Of a stretch of DNA of 64,000 nt, positions 9,342-17,123 are shown piece after piece. Made by a program: the position numbers and the translations under genes. Each line of letters starts with the position of its first letter. The stretch's first letter is position 1. The notes below the pieces were generated by a model. It made no database searches, had not been told where the DNA came from, and saw nothing but the letters and a program-made list of their open reading frames with translations. Location: positions 2,480,001 to 2,544,000 of the forward strand of contig NZ_CP031728.1 in assembly GCF_008806975.1 (NCBI RefSeq). The letters run 5' to 3'. The DNA is from Cellvibrio sp. KY-GH-1. GTDB lineage: Bacteria > Pseudomonadota > Gammaproteobacteria > Pseudomonadales > Cellvibrionaceae.

Positions 9342-10169
9342 TTAATTATGTGTATAGGTCAGGTTTTGAAATTTTATTATATCTTGCGTAATTCCATTGG
9401 CTAAATAAAAAGCAGCAAAATCATCGGGATTATCCACTTCCACCTGAGTAACAGGGTGCTGGGCCTGCAAGTAGCTTCCATATTTTAGATAGACTGAGCT
9501 GCCATCATAAACCATGGTTCTTACCGTTCGCCCAAATGCAATAATAGTAATTTGTCCATAGTCATTTTGATATTCAAAGTCAAAACCCTCTCCTGACCTG
9601 ACCGTTCCTAAAGGAAACTTCCTCTCTACTCCATCCGTACCCTTAACCCTTGCATAAACATCAAAGATTCCATCCAGTGCTATATTATTTACATTTCCAA
9701 CTTCAACCATATCAGCAAGGAATATTTTAACTAACGCACCCGCTCCACCATCATGACACTGCAAAATAATTGTCTTGGCGCCCGGTGAAACCTGAATTGA
9801 AATTCTGGCTTTTATTTTTTCCGAAGTCTCATACATAGATTTGCGATACTTGGTTTTTAGTTTCAACTCATTGCGCCAGCCATTGGCGGTAGGTGTAACC
9901 CACTGGGAGTCCATCGCACTGAATTTGAGCTGCCCAGGAAATACATAGGGCGAAAGCCCCTCCGTACTAAAATAACCTTGCAGCACAGCCTGAGCCGTAT
10001 AGCTAATCGCCACGGAACTTACACTAACAGCAGAAATGCTCGCGACAGATGATGATATGATGGATACAACAGGAGATGAGGAGCTGGAAGAACTCGCAGA
10101 AGATTGGGACAAACACGCAGAACTTATCAACAATAGCGAAAGCAATAGGCAATATTTAATACTATTCAT
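9342..10169 (-). CDS. PL7-like alginate lyase lipoprotein with serine linker
   Basis: The protein has a lipoprotein signal (MNSIKYCLLLSLLLISSAC), a short poly-serine linker, and a beta-jelly-roll-like domain with motifs placed like those of PL7 alginate lyases: RNELK for the RxELR motif, QCHDGG for the QIH motif (catalytic His retained), and YLKYGSYLQ for YFKAGxYxQ (catalytic Tyr retained). I chose the ATG at 10169, which has GGAG six bases upstream, over one eight codons earlier. Beta-elimination of alginate at the outer membrane is predicted. It lies on the same strand upstream of algD, so it may trim or clear the polymer made by the neighbouring operon. The QCH substitution makes family assignment less than certain. 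Confidence 0.66.
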   Translation of the reverse strand: MNSIKYCLLLSLLLISSACLSQSSASSSSSSSPVVSIISSSVASISAVSVSSVAISYTAQAVLQGYFSTEGLSPYVFPGQLKFSAMDSQWVTPTANGWRNELKLKTKYRKSMYETSEKIKARISIQVSPGAKTIILQCHDGGAGALVKIFLADMVEVGNVNNIALDGIFDVYARVKGTDGVERKFPLGTVRSGEGFDFEYQNDYGQITIIAFGRTVRTMVYDGSSVYLKYGSYLQAQHPVTQVEVDNPDDFAAFYLANGITQDIIKFQNLTYTHN

Positions 10170-10540
10170 AGCCGACTCCAAGAATGGCATCAAAGCAATA
10201 TTGACATAAATTCGAGTCTAGCAGCCGCGAAGATCCAGGCTAGAAATCTTTTAAATAAGCCACAAATTATTTATCTGCATATCGCTTTCCATTGGCATCA
10301 GAATCTTACTCCTCTTCCGATCACTGCCAAAGGTAGAACTGCACTATAAATAAGCAAACTATTTAAATCACCCACTCACCTGATACGTTTCAGCTAACCG
10401 TTTTTGAAGAAAGTGAAAAGTCGTGTTTAGACAATTGCAGATCCCGCGGAAAGCTCTTATCGTGAGCATCTAACGATAAGAACCTGCTACAAACACAACC
10501 TCTCATAGCAACATCCACCTTAATAATAAGGAAACCGCAC
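10170..10540. other. Divergent intergenic region with an 8-11-8 dyad
   Basis: This gap separates the divergently transcribed lyase-like lipoprotein and CE15 genes and must hold both promoters. The only clear structure is a dyad, TCTTATCG (10455-10462) and CGATAAGA (10474-10481), about 60 bases before the CE15 start; it could be an operator or a 5' leader hairpin. No gene was seen. Confidence 0.5.
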
Positions 10541-11869
10541 ATGAGAGTTTTTAATCCCGATTATGCTATTCCGGTAATAATCGTTTTTGTCACCGGATGT
10601 GGCAGCAGTCATGAGAGCCAAACGACACTTACCACATCATCATCTACACCCATAGCAACAATTTCTATTTCATCAGCCAGTGACAATGATTCCAATCCAG
10701 ACTCCAACCCGGCGTTCGCAATTGAGAACTCCACTGGACATTGCAATATTTTGCCACTACCAGCGCTCAGCGAATTAGCAAAAATTCCCCAGCTACCCAA
10801 TCCATTCATTACAATAGATGGCACTGCGCTCACCGAAAAGCAACAATGGCCTTGCCGCAGAGCGGAAATTGCAGCGCAAGCACAGCACTATGAACTGGGA
10901 AATAAACCTGGCGCGCCGCAGCAAATTAGCGGCACGGTGAACAACGAAAAAATATCCGTCACAGTCACTGAAAACGGCAAAGAAATTTCGTTTGACGCCA
11001 ATATTATTCTTCCAACAACGGGAACGGCCCCTTACCCGGCCATGATTGGAATCGGTAATTCCTATTTAAATAACGAGGAATTATCCAAACAAGGTGTAGC
11101 TGTTATTCAATTTCCCAATAATTTTCTGGGCGAACAACAAAACGGGCAGTCGCGCGGCAAAGGAAAATTTTATGAAATTTATGGCAGCGACCATTCCGCC
11201 AGCGCGATGATGGCCTGGGCGTGGGGAGTAAGCCGGTTAATCGATGTGCTTCAAACATCCGACAACAAATTGATCGATGCAACACATTTAGGGGTAACCG
11301 GCTGTTCGCGCAACGGTAAAGGAGCGCTGGTTGCCGGCGCTTTCGATGAGCGCATTGCCTTAACCATTATGCAAGAATCCGGCTCTGGTGGCGCCGCGAG
11401 CTGGCGCATATCCGATGCCCAATTAGCTGCTGGCCAAAATGTCCAAACCCTGCGCCAGATAGTGACAGAAAACGTTTGGTTTACCGATCAATTTAAAATC
11501 TTCAGCGAATCAGCCAATAAACTGCCCTTTGATCATCACAGCGTTATGGGATTAATCGCACCGCGTGGTTTATTAGTGGTTGAAAATACGTCGATGGAAT
11601 GGCTGGGCAATCAAAGTACCTATACCACCTCGGTGATTGCCCATGAAATATGGAAAGCACTGGGCGCGACAGACAACATGGGCGTATCACAAGTGGGCGG
11701 GCACAACCATTGCCAACTTCCAGCGAGTCAACAGCCAGAAGTGAATGCATTTGTGCAAAAGTTTTTACTTAATGATGCAACGGTGAATACACAGGTACAG
11801 AAAACTGATGGCACATTTCCTGTTGAAATATCTCGCTGGGCAAATTGGGCTACACCAACACTGCATTAA
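10541..11869 (+). CDS. CE15 4-O-methyl-glucuronoyl methylesterase, secreted lipoprotein
   Basis: CE15 enzymes cut ester bonds between lignin alcohols and glucuronic acid on xylan. The catalytic set is visible: nucleophile S256 in GCSRNGKGA, acidic E279 in IMQESGSGG, and the His in GGHNHCQ (H388/H390). The N-terminus has a signal with lipobox VTGC (Cys about 20), then a Ser/Asp-rich linker to about residue 60. The ATG at 10541 is preceded by AAGGAA nine bases upstream. Length (442 aa) fits a single-domain bacterial CE15. It ends tail-to-tail with rtcR, the two stop codons sharing TTAA. It belongs functionally with the xylan genes further along. Confidence 0.92.
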   Translation: MRVFNPDYAIPVIIVFVTGCGSSHESQTTLTTSSSTPIATISISSASDNDSNPDSNPAFAIENSTGHCNILPLPALSELAKIPQLPNPFITIDGTALTEKQQWPCRRAEIAAQAQHYELGNKPGAPQQISGTVNNEKISVTVTENGKEISFDANIILPTTGTAPYPAMIGIGNSYLNNEELSKQGVAVIQFPNNFLGEQQNGQSRGKGKFYEIYGSDHSASAMMAWAWGVSRLIDVLQTSDNKLIDATHLGVTGCSRNGKGALVAGAFDERIALTIMQESGSGGAASWRISDAQLAAGQNVQTLRQIVTENVWFTDQFKIFSESANKLPFDHHSVMGLIAPRGLLVVENTSMEWLGNQSTYTTSVIAHEIWKALGATDNMGVSQVGGHNHCQLPASQQPEVNAFVQKFLLNDATVNTQVQKTDGTFPVEISRWANWATPTLH

Positions 11870-13455
11870 CTCCCCGTGACGGACGCAAAATCCAACCCGA
11901 ATTTATGCAAGTATTGCTTTACCCGATGCGAGTCGTTGGAAGACGACTTTTTCTCTCGACTCGCATTAAATAAAATACGCCCCGCTTCCGCCATGGTTCT
12001 GGTGTTGCGACAGATTTTAATAACTTCGTTTAATTGCAGACGATCAAACAAATCGATCTCATCAACTTGTTCCGGTGCAAGGACCTCAGCCACCAAATCC
12101 TGCCCAGGCAACACCAATTCCTGAAAGCCACTCCATGCCTGCTGCAAACGCGCAATCTCCCCGGCAACGATAGTTTCAGTAATCCGCCCCCCCACAGCTA
12201 AGGTCGCCATACGCGTAATACTCGAGTTCAAGTCACGAAAGTTGGCTCGCCACAAAGCCTGTGACGAATTGGCAAATTGTAAATACTGTTCGCGCGCCCC
12301 CTTATTGAAATTGACTTTATAACCCGCACTGCGCGTAAATTTTTGCAACTCGTGTTCAATGTTTGGCTCAAGATCTTCAATGCGCTCCTTTAGTGAGGGC
12401 AATTCATAGGTCCAAAGATTGATTCGCGCGAGCAAATCCTCACGGAATAGGCCCTGCCGCACCTGCTCAAATAAATTGAGATGGGTACCCGCAATCAATT
12501 GGAAATTACTGGAGACGGGTTGATCACCACCAAACGGCATAAATATTTTTTCTTCAATCGCGCGCAACAGCATCGCCTGCTCGTCCAAACCCAACTCACC
12601 GATTTCATCCAGAAACAGCAAACCCTTATCCGCTTCGCGCAGCAACCCCATACGCGCATTCAGCGCACCGGTAAAGGCACCTTTTACATGACCAAACAAT
12701 GCTGACATAGCATTATCGCCACGCAGTGTTGCACAGTTAACTTCCACCAATTCACCGGTTAGCTGGCCGCGCTGTTTTTTCAATTCATAGATGCGTTTGG
12801 CCAACTGCGACTTACCCGCTCCCGTTGGGCCATTTAATAAAATAGGCGCAGTGGATTTAATAGAAACCTGCTCCAACTGATCAATCAATCCATTAAACGC
12901 TTTGTTGCGCGTCTGAATTCCACTTTTTAAATGGATAACCGCATCGGAAGATTCCTTGGCAAAACGTGAAGCGATTTGGTCATAGCGCGATAAATCCAGA
13001 TCAATCACGTGATAAACACCGCGGCGCTCTTCCGCAGGGGAAGCCTGAATCAATTTGCCTGGAAAATAATGAGCTTCTGTCAGCAGATACATGCATATTT
13101 GCACCACATGGGTTCCGGTGGTGATATTCACATAGTAATCGTGCTGCTCAGCATCAAACCGTTGCCCCACGGCCATATCGTGGATGTGACTGTAAACTTG
13201 CTCAAAATCCCAAGGGTTATCGCAATCAATAAGAAATGTCGTGACTTTGGTACTGGGAGACACCTCAGCCATATCCTGCAAGGTCAAATCAAGCAATTGC
13301 TGATCTGATGGCAAATACATCAACAGGAACTCATCTATCGGAAAATCCGGCTGCATAAGCAAGCCGATACTTGGACGCCATTGGTTCCAGCGACGCTTAC
13401 CCAAGCCACCATGATCTAACCGCGAGCCTAGCATTCCTATTAACACATTACCCAT
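11866..13455 (-). CDS. rtcR: RtcR, CARF-domain sigma54-dependent activator of RNA repair
   Basis: RtcR senses RNA ends with 2',3'-cyclic phosphate (tRNA fragments in Salmonella) and activates the rtc operon through sigma54 RNA polymerase. The N-terminal region (1-175, beginning MGNVLIGMLGSRLD) is the divergent CARF domain. The AAA+ domain follows, with Walker A GPTGAGKS (209-216), the sigma54-contacting GAFTGA (259-264) and Walker B LLFLDE (279-284). The C-terminal segment (about 470-529) would be the Fis-type DNA-binding domain. It is divergent from rtcB, the classical arrangement. Full length (529 aa) and intact motifs indicate a functional activator. Confidence 0.95.
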   Translation of the reverse strand: MGNVLIGMLGSRLDHGGLGKRRWNQWRPSIGLLMQPDFPIDEFLLMYLPSDQQLLDLTLQDMAEVSPSTKVTTFLIDCDNPWDFEQVYSHIHDMAVGQRFDAEQHDYYVNITTGTHVVQICMYLLTEAHYFPGKLIQASPAEERRGVYHVIDLDLSRYDQIASRFAKESSDAVIHLKSGIQTRNKAFNGLIDQLEQVSIKSTAPILLNGPTGAGKSQLAKRIYELKKQRGQLTGELVEVNCATLRGDNAMSALFGHVKGAFTGALNARMGLLREADKGLLFLDEIGELGLDEQAMLLRAIEEKIFMPFGGDQPVSSNFQLIAGTHLNLFEQVRQGLFREDLLARINLWTYELPSLKERIEDLEPNIEHELQKFTRSAGYKVNFNKGAREQYLQFANSSQALWRANFRDLNSSITRMATLAVGGRITETIVAGEIARLQQAWSGFQELVLPGQDLVAEVLAPEQVDEIDLFDRLQLNEVIKICRNTRTMAEAGRILFNASREKKSSSNDSHRVKQYLHKFGLDFASVTGS

Positions 13456-13590
13456 AAAGATAAGATCCTATCAATTTTGATATAAAAGTTAGCCAAGCCA
13501 TCCTATCCAAATTCAGCTGTAACGCCAACCATAAAAATAAAACCTATTAATTTCAACAGCTTATAAATTAATTAAACACCAAGGACAAAG

Positions 13591-13607
13591 TTGGCAACGT
13601 GATTGCA
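13591..13607 (+). promoter_or_regulatory. Sigma54 (-24/-12) promoter of the rtcB operon
   Basis: TTGGCAACGTGATTGCA matches the sigma54 consensus, with GG at 13593-13594 and GC at 13605-13606 separated by exactly ten bases. It lies about 43 bases before the rtcB ATG and next to the sigma54 activator gene rtcR. Transcription should begin near 13618. This also rules out an upstream in-frame ATG at 13599 as the rtcB start. Confidence 0.9.
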
Positions 13608-13649
13608 ATTACCCAGATGCAAACAAAACGAAAGGATAAGAGAAAGATC

Positions 13650-14873
13650 ATGAGCAACTACGAGGTCATGCATAACAAAGGGCAAGTGCCGGTGAAGTCC
13701 TGGACCAAGGGCGTAAGTTTCGATGAGAACGCGCGGGCACAAGTGAACAACATGGCGAGCATGCCGTTTATCCATAAGTGGATCGCGGTAATGCCAGACG
13801 TACATTTAGGCAAAGGCGCAACCATCGGCAGCGTAATCCCAACCATAGGTGCAGTAATTCCCGCCGCCGTGGGTGTGGATCTGGGATGTGGAATGATGGC
13901 CGCAAAAACCACCTTAAACGCATCGCAATTGCCGGATTCATTAACGGCATTGCGTAGCGAGATAGAGAAAAAAGTGCCACACGGAAGCAGCCCGACTATG
14001 CGCGGAATGAGAGACAAGGGAAGCTGGGCAAATGCACCGGAAGATGTATTGGGTGCTTGGGCGTCGCTAAGTGATGGATTTACAAAATTGGTAGAAAAGC
14101 ATCCGTTTCTAAAAAACACCAACAACATGAAACAACTGGGAACACTGGGAAGCGGAAACCACTTTATCGAGATTTGTATCGATGAAAATAATGCCGTTTG
14201 GGTGATGCTGCATAGCGGGTCGCGCGGTGTAGGTAACCGGATTGGGACACATTTTATCGAGCAAGCGAAAAAAGATATGGAGCGTTGGTTTATTAATTTG
14301 CCCGATAAGGATTTGGCATACATACCCGAAGGGAGCGATAAATTTCGCGATTATGTCGAAGCAGTTGCCTGGGCACAGGATTTTGCCAAAACCAATCGCG
14401 AAGTGATGATGGCCAGAACACTGCAAGCTATGCGCGATATTTTAAAAGTTCCGTTTGAAGCTCATGTGGAAGCGGTGAATTGCCACCACAACTACATCAG
14501 CCGAGAAAACCACTACGGACAAAATGTATGGGTAACCCGTAAAGGCGCAGTGAGCGCGAAAAAAGGTGAGATGGGAATTATCCCCGGAAGCATGGGGGCA
14601 AAATCCTTCATCGTACGCGGACTGGGGAACGAAGAAAGTTTTTGTAGCTGTAGCCACGGTGCGGGGCGAGTGATGTCGCGCGCTGAAGCAAAACGTCGCG
14701 TGTCCATGGATGAACATTTACTAGCGACAGCAGGTGTGGAATGCCGGAAAGATGAAGATGTAATTGATGAAACACCAGCGGCTTACAAGCCCATCGAAAA
14801 AGTGATGAGCGCGCAGTCTGATTTGGTGGAAATTGTCCACACACTGAAACAAGTGCTGTGCGTTAAAGGTTAA
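13650..14873 (+). CDS. rtcB: RtcB, GTP-dependent RNA ligase (3'-phosphate/5'-OH joining)
   Basis: RtcB joins RNA 2',3'-cyclic phosphate or 3'-phosphate ends to 5'-OH ends using GTP and Mn2+, repairing cleaved tRNAs and other RNAs. The product from the ATG at 13650 (MSNYEVMHNKGQ) is 407 residues, nearly identical in length to E. coli RtcB. Metal ligands are present in VGVDLGCGM (D77, C80), LGSGNHFIE (H166) and MLHSGSRG (H183). The guanylylated His is in SCSHGAGR (H336). An AGGA/GAGAAAG ribosome-binding region precedes the start. No rtcA follows; instead come two tRNA-like sequences and a slipin gene. Confidence 0.96.
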   Translation: MSNYEVMHNKGQVPVKSWTKGVSFDENARAQVNNMASMPFIHKWIAVMPDVHLGKGATIGSVIPTIGAVIPAAVGVDLGCGMMAAKTTLNASQLPDSLTALRSEIEKKVPHGSSPTMRGMRDKGSWANAPEDVLGAWASLSDGFTKLVEKHPFLKNTNNMKQLGTLGSGNHFIEICIDENNAVWVMLHSGSRGVGNRIGTHFIEQAKKDMERWFINLPDKDLAYIPEGSDKFRDYVEAVAWAQDFAKTNREVMMARTLQAMRDILKVPFEAHVEAVNCHHNYISRENHYGQNVWVTRKGAVSAKKGEMGIIPGSMGAKSFIVRGLGNEESFCSCSHGAGRVMSRAEAKRRVSMDEHLLATAGVECRKDEDVIDETPAAYKPIEKVMSAQSDLVEIVHTLKQVLCVKG

Positions 14874-15049
14874 GCGAAAAAAATTAATTAAACAATCCGC
14901 GCAGGGAGGCGCGCGATAAACAGAATTTGGCAGATTGTTATTGATGGAAAAATAACATCGCTGAATGGTCACAGCGGCTCCGGTTATTTCGGGCTGACAC
15001 AGACACCACTGGTGATTTGTGTATCGGGATCAGGCAGTTGCCAAATAAA

Positions 15050-15120
15050 GGCCCTGTAGCTCAGAGGTAGAGCAGTGAATTAAAAATTCTCGTGCGCTGG
15101 TTCGACTCCAGCCAAGGCAT
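15050..15120 (+). ncRNA. tRNA-like sequence A (anticodon position AAA, defective acceptor)
   Basis: The sequence folds into a cloverleaf. The D stem GCTC/GAGC has a 7-base loop with GG. The anticodon stem GTGAA/TTCTC has 4 of 5 pairs and a 7-base loop TTAAAAA. The T arm GCTGG-TTCGACT-CCAGC has 5 of 5 pairs and a canonical TTCRANY loop. The acceptor GGCCCTG/CAAGGCA pairs at only 5 of 7 positions, with the terminal pair G-A mismatched, and no CCA is encoded. The anticodon position reads AAA; A at position 34 is essentially confined to tRNA-Arg(ACG) in bacteria. It therefore looks like a tRNA mimic rather than a decoding tRNA. It sits in the rtcB-slipin transcription unit. Confidence 0.72.
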
Positions 15121-15121
15121 C

Positions 15122-15193
15122 AATGCTATAGCTCATTGGTAGAGCAGTTGATTAAGGTTCAACCGGTTGCCGGTTCAACTCCGGCTAGCAAAT
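15122..15193 (+). ncRNA. tRNA-like sequence B (anticodon position AAG, defective acceptor)
   Basis: This second cloverleaf starts within two bases of the end of the first. D stem GCTC/GAGC (4 of 4, loop ATTGGTA), anticodon stem GTTGA/TCAAC (5 of 5, loop TTAAGGT) and T arm GCCGG-TTCAACT-CCGGC (5 of 5) are all well formed. The acceptor AATGCTA/TAGCAAA fails at the two outermost pairs (A-A, A-A), and no CCA follows. The anticodon position reads AAG, again with A34. Intact arms with degraded acceptor ends in both copies suggest selection for the tRNA shape, not for charging. Confidence 0.72.
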
Positions 15194-15506
15194 AGGTCCT
15201 CCAACCTATCAAAAAAGCAATACCGCAGGCCTCCGCGGACTTATTGTGCTGACATACAGGATTTTCAAAAGGCAAAGGATTTCATCAGCACCGCAATTCC
15301 AAACAGGACGCTGCCACGAGGAACAAATTGATTAACGCGCAACGGTGATCACCGCAATTGATTGTGTAACATGGATCAACAGACAGGGATTGCAAGGCAA
15401 TGGAACGCACATGATTCGTCACTGCCCGTTACTAAATTCCCTCGTGCCCGCTTCCTGTGGAGGCCCTGCACTAACAACAAAGCCAGGAATGGCAAAGGAT
15501 GAAAAA

Positions 15507-16670
15507 ATGAAACTTAAGAAAAAATACATCATCAGCGATAGCCAATTAGGCTTGCTGTACAAGGAGCAACAATTCCAGCAAGTGCTAGCCACTGGCACCC
15601 ATGAATTCTGGGATTGGAAAAATCAATTAACCGTGCAATCAATCAACGTGACTAACACATTGAGCGACGGCGTAAACAAAGACGTTTTATATCTCGCTGA
15701 TTTGTACCCTGCAGCGTTTGCGGACTACTTGCATCAGTGGGAAACCGGTGAAAACGAAATCGGCCTGGTTTACCAGCAAGGTATTTTGCGCGATATCAAA
15801 GGCCCCAGCCAACGCGGCGCCTATTGGAAGCAAAAGAACTTGATCAGCCTGGAGAAAATTGACATCAGTGAAAATTTTGCAATTTCCGAAAAGCTGGTGC
15901 GTGTACTTTCCGGTGTGCGGGACCCTTTGCTGAGCAAAGCCGCAATGACTGCCATAGCACTAAACAACGTAGCTGAAGGCCATATGGGTTTCTTAATGGT
16001 CGATGGCACCACCCAGCGCAGCCTGCAACCTGGCTTGCATATGTGGTGGAAATACAATCGCACTATTGAAGTAAAACAATTCGATTTGCGGTTGCAAAAC
16101 ATGGAAGTTAACGGTCAGGAAATTTTAACTAAAGATCGCGTAAGCTTGCGCATCAACTTATCTGCTGTATGGCAAATTGTGGATGCAGAAATTGTGAAGC
16201 GCGAACTGGCAGACAGCAAGGATTATTTGTATCGCGAATTGCAACTGGCATTGCGTACCATTGTCAGCACCCAGACGTTGGATGAATTGCTGGCTGATAA
16301 AAATTCACTTAACCAACAAGTGTTGGCGCTAGTGAGTGAAAAATCTGCGCAATACGGTATTTCACTTAAGTCAGTCGGTGCACGGGACATAATTCTGCCC
16401 GGCGAAATGAAAGCGATTTTGACCCAGGTAGTGGAAGCGCAAAAACTCGCCGAAGCCAACCTGATCAAACGCCAGGAAGAAACCCAGGCAACCCGTTCAT
16501 TGCACAACACCGCAAAAGTCATGGAAGGCAACCCTGTATTGTTGCGTTTAAAAGAACTGGAAGTACTGGAAAAAATCACCGGCAGAATCAACACCCTGAA
16601 CGTCTACGGCGGTTTGGATGGTGTGATGAACGATTTGGTGAGAATTACCGACAGAACTGCGAAAGCGTGA
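15507..16670 (+). CDS. Slipin/SPFH (band 7) protein of the RNA-repair operon
   Basis: I chose the ATG at 15507 (MKLKKKYIISDSQLG), which has AAGGA seven bases upstream, instead of frames opening at 15345 or 15489. The 387-residue product carries an SPFH/band-7 domain: AEGHMGFLMVDGTTQRSLQPG followed by KDRVSLRINLSAVWQIVDAE, REL...LRTIVSTQTLDELL, and the helical region VEAQKLAEANLIKRQEETQ. There is no clear N-terminal transmembrane helix; attachment may be peripheral. Slipin-like SPFH genes occur beside rtcB in various bacteria, but the biochemical role is unknown. It should be induced from the sigma54 promoter together with rtcB and the tRNA-like RNAs. Confidence 0.85.
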   Translation: MKLKKKYIISDSQLGLLYKEQQFQQVLATGTHEFWDWKNQLTVQSINVTNTLSDGVNKDVLYLADLYPAAFADYLHQWETGENEIGLVYQQGILRDIKGPSQRGAYWKQKNLISLEKIDISENFAISEKLVRVLSGVRDPLLSKAAMTAIALNNVAEGHMGFLMVDGTTQRSLQPGLHMWWKYNRTIEVKQFDLRLQNMEVNGQEILTKDRVSLRINLSAVWQIVDAEIVKRELADSKDYLYRELQLALRTIVSTQTLDELLADKNSLNQQVLALVSEKSAQYGISLKSVGARDIILPGEMKAILTQVVEAQKLAEANLIKRQEETQATRSLHNTAKVMEGNPVLLRLKELEVLEKITGRINTLNVYGGLDGVMNDLVRITDRTAKA

Positions 16671-16674
16671 CTAG

Positions 16675-16736
16675 GTGGCCAGCTGTGCTGGCCACATTAA
16701 ATCATCTCCCGGCCAGCCACGCTGGCCGTTATTTTT
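16675..16736 (+). terminator. Double hairpin, terminator of the rtc-slipin operon
   Basis: Two related hairpins follow the slipin stop. GTGGCCAG-CTGTG-CTGGCCAC (16675-16695) is perfect. CGGCCAGC-CAC-GCTGGCCG (16710-16728) is followed by TTATTTTT. The second is a standard intrinsic terminator. Both share GGCCAG/CTGGCC arms, so alternative pairing between them is possible. Confidence 0.85.
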
Positions 16737-17123
16737 CTAATAGCGGACCCACGCAATACGTCATTTGCAGCCAATTGAATAACGTAAATATCTAAACCTG
16801 ATAAGAAGGCCCAACGGAAATTGATATTTATCAAACTGCCGCTTCGCAATTCCAGAGGACCGCGCAATATTCATCACGCTGCCTTCATAGGTTAACTAAA
16901 AGACCCCACCTAACCTAAAGATGGTCGCACCCCAGGGCACTTAATAAGCGACTCAAATTGAGCAATCAATCCGCCTGTCACCCATCCCCCCTCACATTTT
17001 CCCATCCCTTGCGCTTTATTTGTCTTATAGTATTATTGACAACAACAATATTTGAGCCTTCGGTATCGGTTTGTAGCGGCTCTTAACTTAACGATCGGCA
17101 ATTACCTAATAGGAATAATAAGA
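16737..17123. other. Upstream region of the GH3 gene
   Basis: No gene seen. The GH3 promoter should lie here; TTGCGC and TATTAT with a 16-base spacer (about 17009-17036) is a weak candidate. It overlaps the operator-like motif at 17020-17042. An earlier in-frame start at 17052 lies inside this region and is not preferred. Confidence 0.45.
17020..17042. promoter_or_regulatory. Operator-like motif upstream of the GH3 gene
   Basis: TTGTC and GACAA arms flank TTATAGTATTATT. The core TGTCTTATAGTAT matches, at 12 of 13 bases, a near-palindrome upstream of purE (52991-53009, opposite strand). It lies about 80 bases before the GH3 start. A GntR- or LacI-type regulator would be the usual reader of such a site; which one is unknown. 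Confidence 0.4.

Larger units (their letters stand above)
14874..15506 (+). other. Structured non-coding spacer between rtcB and the slipin gene
   Basis: About 630 bases without a convincing gene but with many inverted repeats on the transcribed strand: AACAATC...GATTGTT enclosing a CGCGC/GCGCG hairpin (about 14893-14940), ACACA-CACC paired with GGTG-TGTGT (about 14997-15022), two tRNA-like folds (15050-15193), ATAGGT/ACCTAT (15192-15209) and GTGCTGA/TCAGCAC (15246-15291). No T-rich intrinsic terminator is evident, so rtcB and the slipin gene may share a transcript. An in-frame ATG at 15345 upstream of the slipin is not needed. Confidence 0.6.

Noticed and set aside
13599..13650. In-frame ATG at 13599 as the rtcB start
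   Set aside because: It lies inside the sigma54 promoter (13591-13607), upstream of any possible transcript start; the ATG at 13650 gives the standard RtcB N-terminus.
15050..15193. Annotating the two cloverleafs as functional tRNA-Phe and tRNA-Leu genes
   Set aside because: Acceptor stems are mismatched at the ends, no CCA is encoded, and the A34 anticodons AAA and AAG are not used by bacterial tRNAs; they are better described as tRNA-like.
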